A stretch of 36,613 nucleotides of DNA from Deltaproteobacteria bacterium (GTDB lineage Bacteria; Desulfobacterota; Desulfobacteria; Desulfobacterales; C00003060). The notes under the pieces are model-generated. The model did no database searches, was not told the DNA's origin, and was given only the letters and a program-made list of their open reading frames with translations. The stretch spans positions 1-36,613 of the forward strand of contig JAFDKF010000086.1 of the NCBI GenBank assembly GCA_019307135.1, given 5' to 3'. Shown here in pieces: positions 7,883 to 16,507 of this stretch. Both the position numbers and the translations under genes were made by a program. How positions within the stretch are numbered: the stretch's first letter is position 1; each line of letters opens with the position of its first letter.

Positions 7883-7959
7883 GGCGGTGTAGCTCAGTCG
7901 GTTAGAGCATGCGGCTCATATCCGCAGTGTCCGGGGTTCAAGTCCCTGCACCGCCACCA
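7883..7959 (+). tRNA. tRNA-Met(CAU), elongator type
   Basis: A complete cloverleaf can be drawn. The acceptor stem is GGCGGTG with CACCGCC, then discriminator A and an encoded CCA (7957-7959). The D arm begins AGCTCAG; the anticodon stem TGCGG/CCGCA encloses the loop CTCATAT with anticodon CAT; the T arm is CGGGG-TTCAAGT-CCCTG. The G-C pair at the end of the acceptor stem excludes the initiator tRNA. A CAU anticodon can also belong to the lysidine-modified isoleucine tRNA; the stem sequences look more like elongator Met, but this is not proven here. Confidence 0.92.
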
Positions 7960-8017
7960 ATCATACCCTTCCCACATACCCTATTTCCTTGCCCGCCTGG
8001 CTGTGTTAGTAAACTCG

Positions 8018-8127
8018 AAACGGTCACAATTGGAGATTTCAACACCGAGACAGGCAGGGCTAAAGCCCTGCACTACATGTAGCGCAGGGCTTTAGCCCTG
8101 CCAAAAAAATCGCAATTTATGACCGTG
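8018..8127. repeat. Nested palindromic element with a perfect 19-bp inverted repeat
   Basis: The inner arms 8053-8071 and 8084-8102 are perfect reverse complements of GGCAGGGCTAAAGCCCTGC, and each arm is itself palindromic. The 12-base loop contains CTACATGTAG. Outer inverted ends ACGGTCACAATTGGAGATTT (from about 8018) and the matching AAATCGCAATTTATGACCGT enclose it. Neither strand shows a terminator-type T run after the stem. Confidence 0.75.
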
Positions 8128-8147
8128 AAAAGTATAAACAGGTAGGG

Positions 8148-8269
8148 GTTCACAGGTTCAGAGTTCACCGTTCAGAAATCAGAAGTCAGAAATCAGAAGT
8201 CAGAGATCAGAAGTCAGACCTCCGACCTCTGATCTCCGACCTCTATTCTTTTAACTGAACCTGTGAAGG
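8148..8269. repeat. Heptamer hairpin (AAGTCAG / CCTCTGA) upstream of the EamA gene
   Basis: The outer ends GGTTCACAGGTTCAG and CTGAACCTGTGAAGG are inverted. Inside, (A/G)A(A/G)TCAG units on the left face CCTCTGA and CCTCCGA units on the right. The right end lies within 20 bases of the EamA start codon. Confidence 0.75.
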
Positions 8270-8284
8270 GTTACGTAAACAGGC

Positions 8285-9157
8285 ATGAATTGGTTTGTGC
8301 TATCCCTGGGCTGCGCGTATTTCATGTCCACAGGCGAGGTCCTCTCAAAGGTCTTGATGCGGGACAACGACGAATGGACCGTAGGCTGCGCTATGATACT
8401 GGTCGCCATCCCCTTCCTGTTGCCCCTCCTGATAGGAAGGGACTCGTTCCCGTTAAGCCAGGATCTGATACTTGTTGTAGGTATCGCCATTCCCTTTGAG
8501 ATTCTTGCCTATTACATATATCTCAGTGCGATCAGGATAGCACCCCTGTCCCTTAGCGTCCCGTATCTGAGTTTTACACCGGTTTTTGCCATCCTGACGG
8601 CTGCCCTCGTGTTGCAAGAAAGGATATCCTTTCAGGGTCTTATGGGTATACTCATGGTCACGGTTGGCGCTTACGTGTTGAACATCGAGCTCTTCATCCA
8701 CCATCCCCTTGCCCCCTTAAAGGCAATCTTCAAGTCTCCTGGCTCGCGGCGTATGCTTATTGTAGCCCTTATCTGGAGCCTGACATCCACTCTGGGGAAA
8801 AAGGGCGTTCAGCTTTCTGATCCTGTGTTTTTCGGGATCTTCTATATGCTAACCATATCCATTCCTATGCTGGCTATTGCAGGCTGGCGCATCAAGCGCC
8901 GTACGGCAACGGTCAACTTGAAAGGCCGAAATTCGATGTGGCTATTACTGGGAGGACTGGTAACGGCACTGGCCACAATGGCCCACTACCATGCCATCAA
9001 ACTCGCCCCGGTTTCCTACATGATCGCTGTCAAGAGGACCAGTCTGATCTTCAGCGTTCTGTACGGCGGTTTGATATTCAAGGAAAAGCGAATCAGGCTC
9101 AGGCTTCTGGGCACCAGCATCATGTTATCAGGTGTCGTGATTTTATACCTTGCGTAA
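8285..9157 (+). CDS. EamA/DMT-family membrane transporter
   Basis: A 290-residue inner-membrane protein with about ten hydrophobic segments in two related halves, the layout of the drug/metabolite transporter superfamily. The first half ends at AYVLNIELFI, and a polar linker (about residues 140-155) precedes the second half, which ends GTSIMLSGVVILYLA. Conserved features include FTPVFAILTAALVLQERIS in half one and SVLYGGLIFKEKRI in half two, the EamA-type 'E-(R/K)' pair near each half's end. The substrate cannot be predicted. An AGG lies close to the ATG at 8285, giving a weak ribosome binding site. The gene stands alone on the plus strand between repeat loci. Confidence 0.88.
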   Translation: MNWFVLSLGCAYFMSTGEVLSKVLMRDNDEWTVGCAMILVAIPFLLPLLIGRDSFPLSQDLILVVGIAIPFEILAYYIYLSAIRIAPLSLSVPYLSFTPVFAILTAALVLQERISFQGLMGILMVTVGAYVLNIELFIHHPLAPLKAIFKSPGSRRMLIVALIWSLTSTLGKKGVQLSDPVFFGIFYMLTISIPMLAIAGWRIKRRTATVNLKGRNSMWLLLGGLVTALATMAHYHAIKLAPVSYMIAVKRTSLIFSVLYGGLIFKEKRIRLRLLGTSIMLSGVVILYLA

Positions 9158-9243
9158 CGTGACGTTTCGGAATTTCTACAACTGGTTGAATTCAAGAAGC
9201 TTCTATAGATTTTCAGAAATTAAATTTCACATAAACAAGAGGG

Positions 9244-9421
9244 AAAATTCGAAATTCGAAGCACGAAATTCGAAACAATATCAAATGACCAAAATACAAA
9301 ATTCAAAACAAACTCGCATGCCTCAATAATAGCACACAGCGTAAATAGAGTTTTGAACATTTAAGCATTTGAATTTCGGATTTGTTTCGGATTTCGATAT
9401 TCGGATTTCGGATTTATTTTT
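9244..9421. repeat. CGAAATC hairpin element, copy 2
   Basis: The left arm has CGAAATTCGAAGCACGAAAT-type units followed by CAAATGACCAAAATAC. The right arm ends TTTCGATATTCGGATTTCGG as in copies 1 and 3. The gap 9158-9472 between the EamA and uvrC stops contains only this element. Confidence 0.75.
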
Positions 9422-9472
9422 TGAAATTATTTATCTGAATAACTATAGTGACGGCCAATTTGCGCCAAGCCC

Positions 9473-11299
9473 CTAACCTCCTTGCTTCAGGGTCTCAAAA
9501 ACCGCTTGGGCTGCCTGGCGGGTCATGCCTGGAACAGCAGCAAGCTCTTCAACAGACGCAGCCTTGATCCGTTTCAGGCTGCCAAAGTGCTTCAGGAGGC
9601 GTGTTCTGCGCCTCTCCCCGATCCCTGGGATCTCTTCAAGGACCGATCGGCGACAGGTCATCAAGCGGCGCTTGCGGTGATAGGTTATTACCGAGCGGTG
9701 GGCCTCATCCCTGATCCTTTGGAGAAACAGAAGCACATCTGTATCTTTTTTAAGGTTTACAGGGTTTTTTCGACCTGGTTTGTATATCTTGTCTTCGGTC
9801 TCACCACGCTCGGGGTCCTTTTTGGCAATCCCGATCAGGTCAAATGAACCATAAAGCTGCAAAGCTTTGAGCACCGCAATAGCCATATTAAGCTGTCCTT
9901 TTCCCCCATCCACCATGAGTAGATCCGGCAGGGGCTGTCCGGCCTCCACCTTTTTGTAGCGCCGTGCAAGTACCTCTCTCAGCATTGCGTAGTCATCCCA
10001 GCCTGGTGCAAACTTGATGCGATATTTCCTGTATGCCGCTCGAGCGGGTCTTCCCCCTTCAAAGACCACCATGCTTCCCACCCCCTCGGTACCAGCCATG
10101 TTCGAAAGGTCAAAGCATTCTATGCGCTCAGGACGTCGCTCCAGGGCCAGCCGTCTCTGAAGCCGATCCAGAAGGGCCTTTTCGGCCATGGCAGCATCAA
10201 GCTGTTCCTTGAGGCTCTTTCCGGCATTTTGATCCGCCATTCGAACAAGCCTGGCCTTCTCACCCCTTTGAGGCATCATGATCCGAACCTTTTCGCCTTT
10301 CAGATCGCTCAGCCACTCCTCAAGGAGCGCTCGATCTTCGGGTGGAGTCGGCAGCAGGACCTCTTCCGGGACAAAGGGAGCTCCTTCATAGTACTGCTTC
10401 ACAAAAGAGGTGATCATCTCGGCATCAGAAACAATGGCCTCTGAGAAATAAAATGGCCGGTTTCCCAGCAAAAACCCGCCCCTGATAAACAGGACCATCA
10501 TAAGGGCCGCCCTGCCCTGTCGGGCCATGCCCAGCACGTCACGGTCTTTGAAATCGGTTGTTGTGGCAACCTGTTTTTCCAGGGTCCGTTCAAGGGCAAA
10601 TAGCCTGTCCCTGTGGGCTGCCGCTGCCTCAAAATCCTGCCGGGCAGCAGCAGACCCCATCTGCTTCCGCACATCCTTGATCAGCTCCGGCGTTCTTCCT
10701 TTCAAAAACATAATCACCTCTTCAACCACCGCCTGGTAAACCTCCGGGGCTATGGGCCGGCTGCACGGTCCAAGGCAGAGTCCCATCTGGTAGTTCAGGC
10801 AGGGTCGCTCCCGGCGCTTGAGGGTCCTGCTCTTGCACTTGCGGATCTTAAACGTGCTGTGGATCACTTTCAGGGTCTCTCGCACGGCACCGGCAGAGGG
10901 AAAAGGGCCAAAATATAGGGCCCCGTCCTTTTCGATCTTTCGAACAACAGTCAGGTTGGGATAGGGGCGATTGACGTCAAGCCGCAGGCATGGATAGCGT
11001 TTGTCGTCTTTCAGGATAACGTTATAGCGGGGGCGGTGTCGTTTGATCAGATTCGACTCAAGGATCAGGGCCTCCTTTTCCGTATTGGTGAGGATTGTGT
11101 CAAAGTGATCGATCTTTTCGATCACCAGACTCGTCTTTAAATCCTTTTGGCCTGTATCCCTGAAATAGGAGCCAACACGTTTTTTCAGGTCTCTTGCCTT
11201 GCCCACATACAAAACATGTCCGTTGCCATCCTTCATTAGATAGACACCCGGTGTAGAGGGAAGGCTTGCAAGTTTTTCTTTAAATTCCTTGTTCCTCAT
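9473..11299 (-). CDS. uvrC: Excinuclease ABC subunit C
   Basis: A 608-residue protein that makes both incisions around DNA lesions in nucleotide excision repair, working with UvrA and UvrB. The order is a GIY-YIG nuclease at about 12-90 (GVYLMKDGNGHVLYVGKARD, then GSYF), the UvrB-binding UVR motif at about 200-235 (RQDFEAAAAHRDRLFALERT), an RNase H-like nuclease with FDLSNMAGT and LLMVDGGKGQLN supplying acidic residues and the His in AHRSVITYHRKRR, and tandem helix-hairpin-helix motifs at the end (IPGIGERRRTRLLKHFG). Length is normal. The ATG at 11299 has AGG seven bases upstream. uvrB lies upstream on the same strand, separated by a family A element, so the two repair genes may no longer share a clean transcript. 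Confidence 0.97.
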   Translation of the reverse strand: MRNKEFKEKLASLPSTPGVYLMKDGNGHVLYVGKARDLKKRVGSYFRDTGQKDLKTSLVIEKIDHFDTILTNTEKEALILESNLIKRHRPRYNVILKDDKRYPCLRLDVNRPYPNLTVVRKIEKDGALYFGPFPSAGAVRETLKVIHSTFKIRKCKSRTLKRRERPCLNYQMGLCLGPCSRPIAPEVYQAVVEEVIMFLKGRTPELIKDVRKQMGSAAARQDFEAAAAHRDRLFALERTLEKQVATTTDFKDRDVLGMARQGRAALMMVLFIRGGFLLGNRPFYFSEAIVSDAEMITSFVKQYYEGAPFVPEEVLLPTPPEDRALLEEWLSDLKGEKVRIMMPQRGEKARLVRMADQNAGKSLKEQLDAAMAEKALLDRLQRRLALERRPERIECFDLSNMAGTEGVGSMVVFEGGRPARAAYRKYRIKFAPGWDDYAMLREVLARRYKKVEAGQPLPDLLMVDGGKGQLNMAIAVLKALQLYGSFDLIGIAKKDPERGETEDKIYKPGRKNPVNLKKDTDVLLFLQRIRDEAHRSVITYHRKRRLMTCRRSVLEEIPGIGERRRTRLLKHFGSLKRIKAASVEELAAVPGMTRQAAQAVFETLKQGG

Positions 11300-11333
11300 C
11301 GTTCGCCTAATAAATTCGTACTTAGATTAATTC

Positions 11334-11685
11334 GGCATCCTTCATTCCTTGGTTTACACTTTTCAAGAATGCGGGCGCCAAGAGATAAATTCTTTTGTTC
11401 GTACTTTTTGGTGTCAGGTGTCAGGTGTCAGGTGTCAGGGGAGAACGCAGTGACAACGAGGAACCCCTCCCTCAAGGCTGGCCCGTACCCGAGGATTGAG
11501 GTGTCAGGTGTCAGGTGTCAGGTTTAAGTTCCGCGGGCGTGTTTAAGGTCTTGCGCGATTTTTCCCTGACACCTGAACACTGACACCTGAAACCTACATG
11601 TGCCCTGAAACCTGAACACTGAACACTGAACACTGAACACTGGTCAATAGGTGTAAACTACTTTGTGGCGAAAATGAAGGATGCC
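11334..11685 (+). mobile_element. Family A non-coding element, copy 3
   Basis: The left end is GGCATCCTTCA, seven bases, GTTTACACTTTT. The right end is the reverse complement of GGCATCCTTCA, twelve variable bases, AGTA, GTTTACAC. It sits between uvrC and uvrB, six bases from the uvrB stop. No matching 8-bp flank is seen here. The cargo is a CAGGTGT-family heptamer hairpin (11410-11640). Confidence 0.7.
11410..11640. repeat. Heptamer hairpin (GTGTCAG / CTGACAC family)
   Basis: Two runs of GTGTCAG units (11410-11439 and about 11500-11525) face CTGACAC, CTGAACA and CTGAAAC units (11568-11640). The units match those at 1657-1742 and 21726-21805. All of it lies within family A copy 3. Confidence 0.75.
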
Positions 11686-11690
11686 TGCAA

Positions 11691-13685
11691 TTATCTCAAA
11701 TCCATATCCAGCTTACGAAGCTCTTTGATCTGGTCCCTCAGTTGTGCAGCCTTTTCAAAGGCCAACTCCTTGACCGCTTCTTTCATCTCCCCCTCAAGTT
11801 CCTCAATGACTTTTTCCAGATCATCTATAGATCTATACCCGGCTGAGGGTTCTGAGACCGTGGGTACTGTGACGTAGTCTGCCTCATAGACCGATGCGAA
11901 TATGCTCGTAATCCCTTTTTGTATTGTCTCAGGGGTAATGTGATACTTCTTATTGTACGCCTTCTGAACCTTTCGCCGCCGATCTGTCTCATCAACGGCC
12001 CTCTGTATAGACCGTGTAACATGATCGGCGTAAAGGATCACCGTGCCAAGGACATTCCTGGCCGCCCGACCACAGGTCTGGATCAGAGAGCGCTCAGACC
12101 GAAGAAACCCCTCTTTATCAGCATCCAGAATGGCTACCAGGCTGACCTCGGGCAGATCCAGGCCCTCTCTGAGCAGGTTGATCCCGATCAGCACGTCAAA
12201 GACCCCCAGACGTAGCTCGCGTATAATTTCGATCCGTTCCATGGTCTTGATGTCAGAATGAAGGTACCGGACCTTGACCCCCAGATCCCTGTAATAATCG
12301 GTCAGATCCTCTGCCATCCGCTTGGTCAGGGTCGTCACAAGGACCCTCTCTTTGCGATCTTCGCGGACCCTGATCTCTTCGAGAAGGTCGTCCACCTGGT
12401 CCTTAGCAGGCTTTATCATAACCCCGGGATCGATAAGCCCTGTGGGACGGATGACCTGCTCCACGACCCGCCCTTCGGCCATCTCAATCTCAAAGTCGGC
12501 CGGTGTGGCCGACACATAGATCGCCCGGGATATCTTCTTTGTAAACTCCTCAAAGGTGAGGGGTCTGTTGTCCAGGGCCGAAAGGAGTCTGAATCCATAG
12601 CTGACTAAAGTCTCCTTTCGGGATCGATCCCCGTGGTACATGCCGTGTAACTGGGGAATCGCAATATGACTTTCATCAACAAAGAGGAGAAAATCCTCCG
12701 GGAAATAATCGAGCAAAGTCGGGGGCGGTTCACCAGGTTTTCTTCCGGTCAGATGGCGCGAATAGTTTTCGATCCCGTGACAATAGCCCAGCTCTTGCAT
12801 CATCTCGAGGTCAAAATCGGTGCGCTCCTCGATCCGCTGGGCCTCAATCCATTTCCTGGCATCTCTAAAGTATTCGATGCGCTCTTTGAGCTCTTCTTTT
12901 ATGGATTTAATGGCATTATTCAATGTGACCCTTGAGGTTACGTAATGACTGGCCGGATAGATGATCACCCGCTTAAGGGGCCTTGCAACCTTCCCCAGAA
13001 GGGGATCAATTTCATATATACGCTCGATGGTGTCACCAAAAAACTCCACACGGATGGCCCTGTCGTCCTCATAGGCCGGGAAGATCTCCACCCGGTCGCC
13101 CCTGACCCTGAAGGTATCGCGGTGGAAATCATAGTCGTTGCGGGTATACTGCATGGCCACCAGCCGGCGCAGCATGACGTCCCGCACAAAGTCGGCCCCT
13201 GACTTGAGTTCAAGACACATCTCCAGGTAGTCTTCGGGGGCACCCAGACCAAAGATGCACGATACGCTCGCCACCACAATCACGTCGCGCCGGGCCAGTA
13301 CAGACCGGGTGGCCGAATGGCGCAATCTATCGATCATTTCGTTGATCGAGGCATCTTTTTCAATGTAGGTATCGGTGACTGGCAGGTAGGCCTCAGGCTG
13401 GTAGTAGTCATAGTAGCTGACAAAATACTCGACTGCATTGTCCGGAAAGAGGGTTTTGAACTCCTCGTAGAGCTGGGCAGCCAGGGTCTTGTTCGGGGCA
13501 ATCACAAGGGTGGGTTTGTCCAACTGGGCGATCACATGGGCCATGGTAAAGGTCTTGCCCGAACCGGTCACACCCAGAAGCACCTGATGGGCAAGGCCCT
13601 TCCTGACCCCCTGGCTCAGCTCTTCAATGGCCCCTGGCTGGTCACCTTTGGGCGTAAAGCCCGAGATCAGTTTAAAGGCGGAAGT
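11691..13685 (-). CDS. uvrB: Excinuclease ABC subunit B, with no recognisable start codon
   Basis: UvrB is the damage-verifying helicase-like subunit that loads on DNA with UvrA and recruits UvrC. Homology begins with [20 protein letters not shown], the Q-motif region, then Walker A ([10 protein letters not shown]), the beta-hairpin ([12 protein letters not shown]), the [10 protein letters not shown] box, helicase motifs (TCGRAARN) and the C-terminal UVR domain ([13 protein letters not shown]). The codon where ATG is expected (13686-13688) reads CCG. Upstream codons come from a nine-base array encoding Ile-Asn-Pro repeats, and the frame closes with TGA at 13788-13790. No ATG, GTG or TTG lies between that stop and the Q-motif. 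The first GTG (13583) would drop about 34 residues including the Q-motif. The stated end marks homology, not a proven start. Confidence 0.9.
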   Translation of the reverse strand, partial: TSAFKLISGFTPKGDQPGAIEELSQGVRKGLAHQVLLGVTGSGKTFTMAHVIAQLDKPTLVIAPNKTLAAQLYEEFKTLFPDNAVEYFVSYYDYYQPEAYLPVTDTYIEKDASINEMIDRLRHSATRSVLARRDVIVVASVSCIFGLGAPEDYLEMCLELKSGADFVRDVMLRRLVAMQYTRNDYDFHRDTFRVRGDRVEIFPAYEDDRAIRVEFFGDTIERIYEIDPLLGKVARPLKRVIIYPASHYVTSRVTLNNAIKSIKEELKERIEYFRDARKWIEAQRIEERTDFDLEMMQELGYCHGIENYSRHLTGRKPGEPPPTLLDYFPEDFLLFVDESHIAIPQLHGMYHGDRSRKETLVSYGFRLLSALDNRPLTFEEFTKKISRAIYVSATPADFEIEMAEGRVVEQVIRPTGLIDPGVMIKPAKDQVDDLLEEIRVREDRKERVLVTTLTKRMAEDLTDYYRDLGVKVRYLHSDIKTMERIEIIRELRLGVFDVLIGINLLREGLDLPEVSLVAILDADKEGFLRSERSLIQTCGRAARNVLGTVILYADHVTRSIQRAVDETDRRRKVQKAYNKKYHITPETIQKGITSIFASVYEADYVTVPTVSEPSAGYRSIDDLEKVIEELEGEMKEAVKELAFEKAAQLRDQIKELRKLDMDLR

Positions 13686-13686
13686 C

Positions 13687-13813
13687 GGGTTTGTTGTGTT
13701 TATTGAGTTTATTGAGTTTATTGGGTTTATTGGGTTTATTGGGTTTGTCGGGTTTGTCGGGTTTATTGGGTTAACAACACAACAAACTCAATAAACACAA
13801 CAAACACAACAAA
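13687..13813. repeat. Nine-base inverted array (TTTATTGGG) between gspE and uvrB
   Basis: The left arm (13687-13772) has GGGTTTATT, GAGTTTATT and GGGTTTGTC units. The right arm (13773-13813) has CAACAAACA and CAATAAACA-type units, the opposed strand. It ends exactly at the stop codon of the upstream gspE-like gene (13814) and reaches the expected uvrB start codon. Confidence 0.8.
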
Positions 13814-16066
13814 CTATTTTATACATACCTTCCTCACCTGTAACAGATCGGTGTGGCCGGTAAAGACCTTCTGAACACCGTCCTGCTTCAGGGTCGTCAT
13901 CCCGTCCTTGACGGCCTGATCCCGAATGTCTTCCATCTCAGCCTTCATCTGGATCAGCTTTTTCATTTCATCGGTTCCCATCAAGAGTTCATGAATACCC
14001 ATACGACCCCGATATCCGGTATTGTTACATTCAGAGCACCCTGCGGTCTTATACAGCACAAGGTCCTTTGAATAGGGGATGTTCAATCCTTTGAAAGCTT
14101 CCGGGCCATATTCCCGAACCAGCTCATCATATTCCTCTCGAGAAGGATTGTACGGCTTCTTGCACTTTTTGCAAAGGGTCCGAACCAATCGCTGGGCTAG
14201 GATACCGAGTATTGCATCTGCGAAATTGAAAGGATCCATTCCCATGTCCAGCAGCCGTGTAATGCTTTCAGGCGCGCTGTTTGTATGCAGCGTGGAAAAT
14301 ACAAGGTGCCCGGTGAGGGATGCCTCAATACCAATATGCGTGGTCTCCTTGTCGCGCATCTCGCCTACCATAATGACGTCCGGGTCCGCCCTCAGGAATG
14401 CTCGCATGGCTGTGGCAAAATCAAAACCTATCTTGTGCTGCACCTGGACCTGCCGCAGACCCGCCTGGGTGATCTCCACGGGGTCTTCGGCCGTCCATAT
14501 CTTGATCTCGGGTTTATTAATGCAACCAAGGGCAGAATGCAGCGTTGTGGTCTTTCCGGACCCGGTAGGCCCGCACACAAAGATAATCCCGTAAGGTTTG
14601 GTAACGATGCTCAAAAAGTTCTCGTAATTCTTTTCTGAAAACCCCATCTTATCAAGCGGTATGGGCTCACCTGCCGCCAGTATACGCATCACCACGTCTT
14701 CCAGGCCACCCGCGATTGGCACTGTTGCTACGCGCAGCTCAATCTCCTTGCCACCGTACTTCTTGAACTTTATCTTGCCATCCTGGGGCTTGCGGCGCTC
14801 AGCAATATCCAGGTCGGACATAATCTTGATGCGAGAGACCAGTGCAGCACGATAATTGTACGGAACGGTCTGGTAGAGCTGGCATGCACCATCAATCCTG
14901 AACCGGACTTCGGTGTTTTTCTTTCCAGGGTAAGGTTCGACGTGAATATCTGAGGCGTTCCGCGCGTAGGCATCCAGGATCATCTTGTTGACCAGTTGGA
15001 CAATGGCGCTGTCCTCTTCGGTCACACCCTTTTGCGCCTCGTCAATCTCCTTCTCCTCTACCTCCAACTGCCCAATGATCTCGTCAATAGAGCTCTGTTT
15101 CTTTTCATCCTGGAAGAACAGATTGATATACTTCAGTATATCCTCTTTAAGCGCTACATGAAACAGAAGCTCTTTCCCGGAAAAGAGGGGCTTGATTATA
15201 TCTACTTTCTGAAGATGATATGGGTTGTCAATGGCAACAATAATCTTTTCGCCATCCCTTCCGATCGGAACCCAGTAATTCTTCTTCATGAACGGCACCT
15301 TCAGGCCGCCCAGGAGTTCACCCGGAATCGGGGTCCGTTCATTGTACTCAACAAACGGTGCTTTATAATAGAGGCTCAGGGCCTTCCCAATATCCTTTTT
15401 GGAGATCTTATAGTTCTTCATCAGGAGGAATTCAATATCCTGCCTGGTCTTCCGCGCCTCATGGACCGCCCTGTCAAGTTCCTTTTGGGTTAAAAGTCCG
15501 TTTTCTACCAGATAATCAAATTTACCCGGACGCGCCTTGACCATCCTCTTTTGATTGAATAGAGCGATCCCAAGGGTCCTGGCCAGTTTCCGGACGGCTA
15601 CTTCGTCCTGGTCGTTAAACGCCCTGCCATCCTTGCGATTCATTACCTGAATGGCACCCAGCAGATACTTCTGGAAGCTTACGGGCGACACCAGGACCTG
15701 TCGCGTTTGAAACCTTGTCTTTCGGTCCCAGGTTTTATCGAATCTCAGGTTCGGATCGATAGCGGCTAATTCATTATGATCGTGAACGTCCTTGATGTTG
15801 AGAAGCCTTCCCTTATACGCCACATAGCCTGCAAGGCTGGCGGCAGAGATGGGCAGGCGTATCTCGCTGATCTCGTCTCCTGATTTGACCTTGGATACCA
15901 ACTCCTTCTTGATCCCGTCTACCACGTAGATCGTAAGACGCTCAGCTTCGAACAACTTGACAATCTCGTCCTTCAGATCAATCAGGATTTCATCCACGTT
16001 GTTTGCAGCGTGGATACGGTTCGTAATCTCCAGGACCCTATCGCCATGGCTCGCGTCTTGCTTCAC
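13814..16066 (-). CDS. Type II secretion / type IV pilus assembly ATPase (GspE/PilB family) with N-terminal GAF domain
   Basis: A 750-residue cytoplasmic motor ATPase. Residues 1-170 form a GAF-type sensory domain; 180-320 look like the MshEN/GspE N-terminal fold (LLTQKELDRAVHEARKTRQD). The ATPase core has Walker A GPTGSGKTTT at 499-508, an Asp box (WTAEDPVE), Walker B (DVIMVGEMRD, about 562-572) and the His box (GHLVFSTLHTN). A zinc site is formed by Cys632, Cys635, Cys677 and Cys680. Such ATPases power pseudopilus or pilus assembly; the GAF domain suggests control by a small ligand. No other pilus or secretion gene is nearby, so which machine it drives is unknown. The stop abuts a repeat array. 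Confidence 0.93.
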   Translation of the reverse strand: MKQDASHGDRVLEITNRIHAANNVDEILIDLKDEIVKLFEAERLTIYVVDGIKKELVSKVKSGDEISEIRLPISAASLAGYVAYKGRLLNIKDVHDHNELAAIDPNLRFDKTWDRKTRFQTRQVLVSPVSFQKYLLGAIQVMNRKDGRAFNDQDEVAVRKLARTLGIALFNQKRMVKARPGKFDYLVENGLLTQKELDRAVHEARKTRQDIEFLLMKNYKISKKDIGKALSLYYKAPFVEYNERTPIPGELLGGLKVPFMKKNYWVPIGRDGEKIIVAIDNPYHLQKVDIIKPLFSGKELLFHVALKEDILKYINLFFQDEKKQSSIDEIIGQLEVEEKEIDEAQKGVTEEDSAIVQLVNKMILDAYARNASDIHVEPYPGKKNTEVRFRIDGACQLYQTVPYNYRAALVSRIKIMSDLDIAERRKPQDGKIKFKKYGGKEIELRVATVPIAGGLEDVVMRILAAGEPIPLDKMGFSEKNYENFLSIVTKPYGIIFVCGPTGSGKTTTLHSALGCINKPEIKIWTAEDPVEITQAGLRQVQVQHKIGFDFATAMRAFLRADPDVIMVGEMRDKETTHIGIEASLTGHLVFSTLHTNSAPESITRLLDMGMDPFNFADAILGILAQRLVRTLCKKCKKPYNPSREEYDELVREYGPEAFKGLNIPYSKDLVLYKTAGCSECNNTGYRGRMGIHELLMGTDEMKKLIQMKAEMEDIRDQAVKDGMTTLKQDGVQKVFTGHTDLLQVRKVCIK

Positions 16067-16081
16067 AGCACCTCCGTCTGC

Positions 16082-16282
16082 TCACGAAAAATACAACCTG
16101 TACAATTTCTTGGCCCCGCCAACTATCAGGAACACACCAACAAAGTACCGCGCAAAGGTCAAGAAGCCAGACCCTGGTAACAAGCGAAGGGCATACGGTT
16201 CTTTGACGCAAAGGAGCACACCCATTGCAATCAAGAGCACACCCCATATGGTTTGGGTCAGGTTGCGTCTATCAAAGGCCAT
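16082..16282 (-). CDS. Small membrane protein, function unknown
   Basis: A 66-residue protein with two hydrophobic segments (about 12-26, GVLLIAMGVLLCV, and 39-56, FLTFARYFVGVFLIVGG) and a charged C-terminus. It ends 15 bases before the gspE-like start, suggesting one transcript. The ribosome binding site is weak. I do not recognise the family; the composition and placement look real, but a spurious frame cannot be excluded. Confidence 0.6.
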   Translation of the reverse strand: MAFDRRNLTQTIWGVLLIAMGVLLCVKEPYALRLLPGSGFLTFARYFVGVFLIVGGAKKLYRLYFS

Positions 16283-16324
16283 AATCTATTTAGTGCTTGA
16301 CCGAAAATCTCTGTTTTTTCGGTC

Positions 16325-16489
16325 AAAAATTCGAAATCCGAAGCACGAAATCCGAAACAATGACAGAAATACAAACGTTCCAATGACAAAAACATCGAAT
16401 CTCCAATCTATTAGTTTTGGTCATTTTGTCATTCGGTATTCGAATTTGTTTCGGATTTCGGATTTCGATATTCGGATTTTGCCTGAATA
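16325..16489. repeat. CGAAATC hairpin element, copy 3
   Basis: The left arm begins AAATTCGAAATCCGAAGCAC. The centre contains CAATGACAAAAAC facing GTTTTGGTCATTTTG. The right arm ends GGATTTCGATATTCGGATTT. It is the third copy after 5365 and 9244, again placed between two minus-strand genes. Confidence 0.75.
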
Positions 16490-16507
16490 TGACTTGTCGT
16501 TCAGACA

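Noticed and set aside
8053..8109. Rho-independent terminator after the tRNA
   Set aside because: The strong stem is followed by an A run on the plus strand and no T run on either strand in the needed position.
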